Shown here: positions 59,370-64,000 of the stretch, piece after piece
Layout: each line of letters begins with the position of its first letter
Position numbering within the stretch: the stretch's first letter is position 1
Source of the DNA: Paenibacillus sp. PvR098
Lineage (GTDB): Bacteria; Bacillota; Bacilli; Paenibacillales; NBRC-103111
Assembly (NCBI RefSeq): GCF_017833255.1
Contig: NZ_JAFIBU010000001.1
Coordinates: forward strand, 1,674,001 to 1,738,000
DNA length: 64,000 nt
Reading direction: 5' to 3'
Notes under the pieces: model-generated
What the model was told of the DNA's origin: nothing
The model's database searches: none
The model's input: the letters and a program-made list of their open reading frames with translations, nothing else
Made by a program: the position numbers and the translations under genes

Positions 59370-60875
59370 TCACCTTTGCTGTGAGTCAGGGTGATTTTGC
59401 TCTTCGGGAGCAGTCGTACGTTCCGGTTTGGCGGAGCTTCCAGACTGCGTAGATTCTCCCGGTTTCGTTGTCTCATCCGGTTTAGACGTCCCGTTCGATT
59501 TCGACGTTTCACTTGGCTTGGTTGTACTGCCAGGCTTCGATGCTTCACCCGGCTTGCTTGTATCGTTATCCGTTTTCTTCCCTGTCTCCCCTGCTGTCCC
59601 CGACCCGACGTCTTTATTGGAATCGGTCGGCTTCTTTACTTCATTCACGGGAGATTTGACTGCTGGTTTCTGATCCGCCACGGGCACCGGTACTTTGGGT
59701 GGTCCGGGTGCAACAGTAATACGGCCTTTCGCATCAACGTGCGCATTGACGGAGATGTTCGTCAATTTCTCGAAGAGCTTGCGTCCATCCTCCTCCACCA
59801 TACGGATCGGCTGGGCCCACTTGGTCAAAATAGGCACAAGCTGCAAATCGCAGCCTCTTTCCTTCGAGCAGGAGGCTTCCAGAATCAGGCTCTCCCACGT
59901 AGCGGGATTTTCATTGGTTGTAAAAATGAAGTTGCCAAGGCTGTACGCAATCCATTTCCCCTTGTACTGCTCGAAGCCCTGCAGCACATGGGGATGGCTC
60001 GCCACAACCAGATCCGCACCTTGATCGATATATTGTCTGGCCAGATCGGTCTGCACTTTAATGGGACGATTATTGCGTTCTTCTCCCCAATGAGCGATAA
60101 CAACAACGAGATCCGCTTCTTCTCTGGCTTTCTTTATGGCCTCTAAAGGAAGCTTGGTGGTATAGGTTTCGGCCAGCCCGGGCCTGCTATTGCCCGCGTA
60201 CCAGCTAGTCGAATGTATGACACGGCTAAACCCGAGGAATGCAATTTTCATCCCATTGTGATCCATGGTGACGTGACGGTACGCTTCTTCAGCATTTCTA
60301 CCAGCACCTACTCGTTGGATCCCCTCCATATCCAGATGATCCAACGTATCCAACAAACCCTGAACCCCATAGTCCATGCTATGATTGTTCGCCAGATTGA
60401 CGAGATCGACCCCGGCTTTCTTAAGCTCGGGAAGCGCTAATGGCGAAGACCGGTACGCATAAGTCTTCTCTTCCGCTGTACCTCGGGTCGTAATCGGAGT
60501 CTCCAGATTGGCAACGGTAATATCCGCCTTCTCCAGATAAGAATGAACATATTTAAACGGATATTCGTATCCGTGCTGCGTCAAGAGTTCTTTCACCTTA
60601 CCCGCGAACATGATATCGCCGACAAAGGCCATATTCACGTGCGCCGCTCTCTCACTTGCCGGAGCCACATTCGCCCCATCGTCCTCATTAGCCGCTGGCG
60701 GCTTGGCCGTATCCGGCTGCCGAGGCTGCTGCACGCCCCCGTATGGATCCGACGTCTTCGCCTCCGCGGTCGCTTCTCCGCCTTGAGTTCCCTGCGGCCG
60801 ATCCAGCCAATGCATCAAATAAACGAATGATCCTATCGTCAGAAGAGTCATCAAACCGAGTTTAAATCCTAACAT
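59370..60875 (-). CDS. CapA-family protein, membrane anchored
   Basis: The protein (501 aa from ATG 60875) has a membrane helix (about 5-23), a linker, a PGA_cap/CapA metallophosphatase-like domain (about 80-390) with FVGDIMFAGKV, ANLETPIT, LANNHSMDYG and VVIAHWGEE...HPHVLQG, and a low-complexity tail (about 400-501) of repeating SKPxETTKPG-like units. CapA-type proteins are tied to polyglutamate capsule or wall polymers; no capBC is near. The ATG has only a weak AGAAG site. The frame is open upstream for a strongly basic stretch (RTEKHKRHKEKKVNR) without a standard start codon. Confidence 0.85.
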   Translation of the reverse strand: MLGFKLGLMTLLTIGSFVYLMHWLDRPQGTQGGEATAEAKTSDPYGGVQQPRQPDTAKPPAANEDDGANVAPASERAAHVNMAFVGDIMFAGKVKELLTQHGYEYPFKYVHSYLEKADITVANLETPITTRGTAEEKTYAYRSSPLALPELKKAGVDLVNLANNHSMDYGVQGLLDTLDHLDMEGIQRVGAGRNAEEAYRHVTMDHNGMKIAFLGFSRVIHSTSWYAGNSRPGLAETYTTKLPLEAIKKAREEADLVVVIAHWGEERNNRPIKVQTDLARQYIDQGADLVVASHPHVLQGFEQYKGKWIAYSLGNFIFTTNENPATWESLILEASCSKERGCDLQLVPILTKWAQPIRMVEEDGRKLFEKLTNISVNAHVDAKGRITVAPGPPKVPVPVADQKPAVKSPVNEVKKPTDSNKDVGSGTAGETGKKTDNDTSKPGEASKPGSTTKPSETSKSNGTSKPDETTKPGESTQSGSSAKPERTTAPEEQNHPDSQQR

Positions 60876-60982
60876 CCGATTTACTTTCTTCTCTTTATGA
60901 CGCTTATGTTTTTCTGTACGCGTTCTGATCTCAACCTACCCCTTTTTCCAACTTGCATTCAGCTAACACGTCCGGTATACCT

Positions 60983-61011
60983 ATTATAGCAAAACGCCCT
61001 TTTGCGGTCAT
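60983..61011 (-). promoter_or_regulatory. capA promoter with palindromic spacer
   Basis: Minus-strand ATGACC and TATAAT are 17 bases apart. The spacer itself is the palindrome GCAAAA-CGCCC-TTTTGC (plus strand 60989-61005), a likely operator. Confidence 0.55.
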
Positions 61012-61160
61012 GGGCAAATGTGCCAAAAATATGTTGCTGCTCCTGACTTTCTTGGAGGAACCCGATTTTGAAGCGGTGATTCATAAAATATACTAGCCTG
61101 GGTTGTGGTATAATGGAAAACATAAGCAAAAAATGGGACAACAGGAGGCCAAGGCTGACA

Positions 61161-61910
61161 ATGGACAAAATCGCGATCATCTCCGACATCCACGGTAACC
61201 TGCAGGCGCTGGACGCTGTTGTACGGGACATACGCAGCCGCCGGATTGAGCGCATCATTTGTCTCGGCGACTTGGTCGGTAAAGGCCCTCAGCCATGTGA
61301 AGCAGTGGATTGGATTCGCGAGCTATGCGAAGTTACGGTGCAGGGCAACTGGGATCACGGGATCAACCTGCCGCAGCAGAAGGAATCTGGCTTATGGCAG
61401 CAGAAGCGGCTTGGAACGGAACGGCTGCGTTATTTGCTGGAGCTGCCTTTCTTCGCAGATCTAAGGATGAGCGGCAGGCGCATCCGCTTGCTTCATGCTT
61501 CCTCCCGGAGCGTATATCATCGTGTCCTGCGGAAGGCCAACAAGAAAGAAAAGCTAGCTATGTTCGAGAACACCGAGCATACCGGAGGATTTCTGCAAAC
61601 GGAGCTCACACCTGATGTGATCGGCTATGGGGATATTCATGTTCCGTTCTTGCAGACACTGAAATCCGAGCAAATCAAGGGGCTTCTGTTATTCAATACG
61701 GGCAGCGTCGGCGCGCCGTACGACGGACTGACGCAGGCCAGCTATACCATTCTCGAGGGTACGGCGGACGGCAATGAGGAAGCTCCGTTCTCTGTACAAT
61801 CGGTACGCGTCCCTTACGATATCGAGCAAGCTATTGCCGTTGCACAGCAGGTCGGAATTCCCGAGCTGGAGAGATTTCGTTATGAGCAGAGAACCGGGTT
61901 GGAACAGTAA
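61161..61910 (+). CDS. Calcineurin-like metallophosphoesterase
   Basis: This 249-aa protein has the metallophosphoesterase motifs ISDIHGNL, GDLVGKGP, GNWDHG, GYGDIHVPF and NTGSVGAP. It belongs to the YfcE/MJ0936-like group of small phosphodiesterases; the substrate is unknown. The ATG at 61161 (MDKIAIIS) lies 13 bases after AGGAGG; an open upstream extension to 61113 has no family similarity. An extended -10 box TGGTATAAT precedes the gene. It is followed by an MFS gene 43 bases later. Confidence 0.9.
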   Translation: MDKIAIISDIHGNLQALDAVVRDIRSRRIERIICLGDLVGKGPQPCEAVDWIRELCEVTVQGNWDHGINLPQQKESGLWQQKRLGTERLRYLLELPFFADLRMSGRRIRLLHASSRSVYHRVLRKANKKEKLAMFENTEHTGGFLQTELTPDVIGYGDIHVPFLQTLKSEQIKGLLLFNTGSVGAPYDGLTQASYTILEGTADGNEEAPFSVQSVRVPYDIEQAIAVAQQVGIPELERFRYEQRTGLEQ

Positions 61911-61953
61911 AGGGACTATGTATTAAATCGGAGCAGGAAAGAAGGAACACGTT

Positions 61954-63165
61954 TTGGAACGTTGGAAAGTCAACTTAATCGTACTATGGCTGGGACAATT
62001 TTTGGTCATGTCCGGCATGACCATGATCATACCCTTCTTGCCCTTATATATTCAGGAAATGGGGATTCATGATCCGCACGAAGTGGCTATGTGGGCCGGT
62101 ATTATTTTTGCCGGTAACTTCGTCACTGCATTTATCTTTCAGCCGATCTGGGGAGGGCTTGCCGACCGGTTCGGACGCAAAGTCATGCTCCTTCGTTCGG
62201 GCTTCGGTATGTCGGTCGTCATGATGTTCATGGGACTGGCCTCCGCCCCACTGCATTTGCTGCTGCTTCGCATGGCTAACGGTGTGATCTCGGGCTTCAT
62301 GCCGGCTGCCGTTGCCTTGGTCTCGGCGAATACGCCTCGTGAGCGGATGGGCTTTGCTATGGGAACCTTGCAATCCGGCAGTGTGGCAGGGACGATTCTC
62401 GGACCGCTGTTCGGGGGACTGATGGCCGAATGGTTCGGGTTTCGGCCTATTTTTTACATTACCGGAGGGTTATTGTTCGCCGCTTCTCTGCTCGCCGCGT
62501 TCATGGTGAAAGAGACGTTCGACTTGGAAAAGGCCAAAAACAATCCCAAAATGACCATTTTCAGCGGCTTTCGCGAGCTGATCCGGACTCGTGAACTCCC
62601 AGCTCTGTATTCCGTTACCTTCGTCATCCAATTTTCCATATTGAGCTCCATGCCGCTGATCCCCTTGTTCGTACAGGAGCTTCACGGCAGTGGGCAACTG
62701 CTCGCCTTCTATGCCGGTCTTGTCGGGTCGGTGACCGGGTTCTCGAACATGATCGCATCACCGCTGCTAGGCAGACTAGGAGATCGGCTGGGATCACACC
62801 GTATTCTGGCAATCGCTTTAATCGGCACGGGATTAGCCTTTATACCGCAGGTATTCGTAACCAACATCTGGCAGCTGCTGGCCTCACGCTTCTTGTTGGG
62901 TATCTTTATGGGAGGCCTAATTCCTTCTGTACAAACATTAATACGGCAGTATACTCCAAGCGGAATGGAAAGCCGTTCATACAGCTTTAATACGAGCGCC
63001 TTGGCCTTGGGGAACATGCTTGGACCCGTGATCGGGGGAGCCGTCTCGGGTTGGATCGGCATTAGGGGTATTTTCTTGACGGCCGCCGTGCTGCTGCTGC
63101 TTAACGCACTATGGGTCCGCCTTTCTCTATACCACAGAAAGCAAGAACATGAACCAGGCTTGTAG
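61954..63165 (+). CDS. MFS multidrug transporter (MdtG/TetA-like)
   Basis: The 403-aa protein starts at TTG 61954 with AAGGAAC upstream. It has about 12 membrane helices, with GGLADRFGRKVML (motif A) and SGSVAGTILGPLFGGLMAEWFG (motif C, a mark of exporters). It likely extrudes drugs with proton exchange. It is probably transcribed with the metallophosphoesterase gene. Confidence 0.9.
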   Translation: MERWKVNLIVLWLGQFLVMSGMTMIIPFLPLYIQEMGIHDPHEVAMWAGIIFAGNFVTAFIFQPIWGGLADRFGRKVMLLRSGFGMSVVMMFMGLASAPLHLLLLRMANGVISGFMPAAVALVSANTPRERMGFAMGTLQSGSVAGTILGPLFGGLMAEWFGFRPIFYITGGLLFAASLLAAFMVKETFDLEKAKNNPKMTIFSGFRELIRTRELPALYSVTFVIQFSILSSMPLIPLFVQELHGSGQLLAFYAGLVGSVTGFSNMIASPLLGRLGDRLGSHRILAIALIGTGLAFIPQVFVTNIWQLLASRFLLGIFMGGLIPSVQTLIRQYTPSGMESRSYSFNTSALALGNMLGPVIGGAVSGWIGIRGIFLTAAVLLLLNALWVRLSLYHRKQEHEPGL

Positions 63166-63217
63166 CCTATGCCAAACGGGCATCCCCCAATGAATGGGAG
63201 TTTAAGCAAGAAATAAA

Positions 63218-63258
63218 TGAAACAGCCTGGTACCTCATATCGGTACCAGGCTGTTTCA
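63218..63258. terminator. Bidirectional terminator between the MFS and M20 genes
   Basis: A perfect 17-base inverted repeat, TGAAACAGCCTGGTACC and its complement, with a seven-base loop. Confidence 0.8.
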
Positions 63259-63273
63259 TATCAAAAGCCGTGG

Positions 63274-64000
63274 CTAACAGCGCCGGATCAGCTCCGCAAG
63301 CAAAGCGGTGCGGAACGGCATCTCGTCGAGCCGAATATACTCATCCGGAGAATGGGCATAGTCGCCTCTTGCACCCAATCCATCCAAAGTCGGGGTACCG
63401 ACTGCGGCGGTGAAATTGCCGTCGCTCACGCCCCCGGTATGCGTCTCCGTCAGTTCAACTCCATGCTCTGTCCGGGCGATATCCTGCGCCAGCGCGAACA
63501 GCTCCGCCGTCCGCTCGGTTCGCTCCATCGGTGGACGCATCATCCGGCCTGTAAGCGTAAGCTGAGCTTGAGGCAGCACCGGCACGAGTCCGTTAAGCTC
63601 CTCCTCAATACGGTCCGCCTCGGCTGAGGTCCCCACACGCACATCAATTTCTCCTTCGGCATGCTCCGCAATAACATTACTGCCGATACCGCCGCGGATC
63701 ACGCCTATGTTCACCGTAGTTCCCAACGAGTAGTCCGTAAGCGCATGAAGGCGTTGAATCTGACATGCCAGCTCATGAATGGCGGAGACGCCTTTCTCCG
63801 GGTTAACCCCGGCATGCGCCGAGATACCCTGTACGTTCAGCTTATAGCGTCCACTGCCTTTGCGGGCTGTCTTGAGAGCTCCGCTCGGCTCCATCGGAGG
63901 CTCGAGCACGAATGCAGCGGCAGACCGCTTCGCCTGCTCCTCGATAAAAGCTCGGGACGTCGGGCTGCCCAGCTCTTCGTCGCTGTTCATGAGCAAAACG
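63274..64000 (-). CDS. M20-family metallopeptidase (N-terminus cut by window edge)
   Basis: The visible 240 codons belong to an M20/ArgE/carboxypeptidase G2-like enzyme. NSDEELGSP contains the metal-bridging glutamate, ISAHAGVNPEKGVSAI is the dimerisation-domain motif, and TGGVSDGNF and ARGDYAHSPDEYIRL are the C-terminal catalytic blocks. It would cleave N-acyl amino acids or dipeptides. The start and the first metal ligands lie beyond the edge. Confidence 0.9.
   Translation of the reverse strand, partial: VLLMNSDEELGSPTSRAFIEEQAKRSAAAFVLEPPMEPSGALKTARKGSGRYKLNVQGISAHAGVNPEKGVSAIHELACQIQRLHALTDYSLGTTVNIGVIRGGIGSNVIAEHAEGEIDVRVGTSAEADRIEEELNGLVPVLPQAQLTLTGRMMRPPMERTERTAELFALAQDIARTEHGVELTETHTGGVSDGNFTAAVGTPTLDGLGARGDYAHSPDEYIRLDEMPFRTALLAELIRRC

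Noticed and set aside
59400-59660. Repeats in the 3' part of capA as a tandem repeat element
   Set aside because: They are degenerate codons of an S/K/P/E/T-rich wall-spanning tail and not an independent DNA element.

Overview
The window is chromosomal DNA of a low-to-mid GC Gram-positive bacterium, most likely Paenibacillus or a close relative (Paenibacillaceae, Bacillales). The evidence is the gene content (YjbM-type RelQ, YtpB terpene synthase, YugP, YitT, DUF309, DUF3906, DUF4247, copper-amine-oxidase-like stalk domains on exported proteins), strong GGAGG ribosome sites, frequent TTG and GTG starts, a Bacillus-type GlnR box, a 6S RNA and a yybP-ykoY riboswitch. I see no rRNA, tRNA, CRISPR, insertion sequence or prophage. 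It reads as core chromosome in short operons, with several decayed genes.

Layout. 1-5.8 kb (mostly minus): rsmF-rsuA-HAD phosphatase, an anchored thioredoxin, and pyrD-relQ-DUF309. 5.9-13.1 kb: a small membrane protein, an L,D-transpeptidase, then a three-gene minus operon coding for a CHASE2 nucleotide cyclase, an exported FecR/cohesin-like protein and an exported six-NHL propeller with stalk domain. 13.2-19.7 kb: ferredoxin, dinB-mobB, cimA, a ResA-like thioredoxin, an MFS carrier and a JAMM peptidase. 19.8-24.6 kb: a nitrogen cluster amtB-DUF294 nucleotidyltransferase-DnaQ-like exonuclease behind a perfect GlnR box, and divergently merR-yugP. 24.7-29.6 kb: GltC-like LysR regulator divergent from tpx, a DUF1499-like protein, a XylR-like ROK regulator divergent from a gutted xylulokinase, transaldolase and 6S RNA.

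29.7-44.9 kb: YesL-like protein, cshA helicase, DUF4178 and DUF4247 pair, yitT, a small protein, tatA, an MFS carrier, a DUF4015 glycosidase pseudogene, ung, DUF3906, a Bcp-type peroxiredoxin, the minus operon (two unknown genes)-ytpB-pfkA, and an overlapping MATE-like/MFS pair. 45-50.4 kb: two short gene remnants (HlyD-like and YebC-like), a nitroreductase with a palindromic operator, cold shock protein, a manganese-type riboswitch with a TerC exporter bearing an AbrB-like tail, and a pyruvate-oxidase-like enzyme. 50.4-64 kb: pepF, LapA-like protein, a PAS-GGDEF cyclase, a secreted beta-propeller protein, DUF92, a GAF/HD-GYP phosphodiesterase, CapA, a metallophosphoesterase, an MFS carrier and a partial M20 peptidase.

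The parts that most deserve attention are the GlnR-linked amtB-nucleotidyltransferase-exonuclease operon (the usual PII gene is missing), the cyclase/FecR/NHL surface-signalling cassette, the TerC-AbrB fusion with tandem attenuators, and the set of gene relics whose control sites are still intact. Functions are inferred from recognisable motifs only; no database search was possible.
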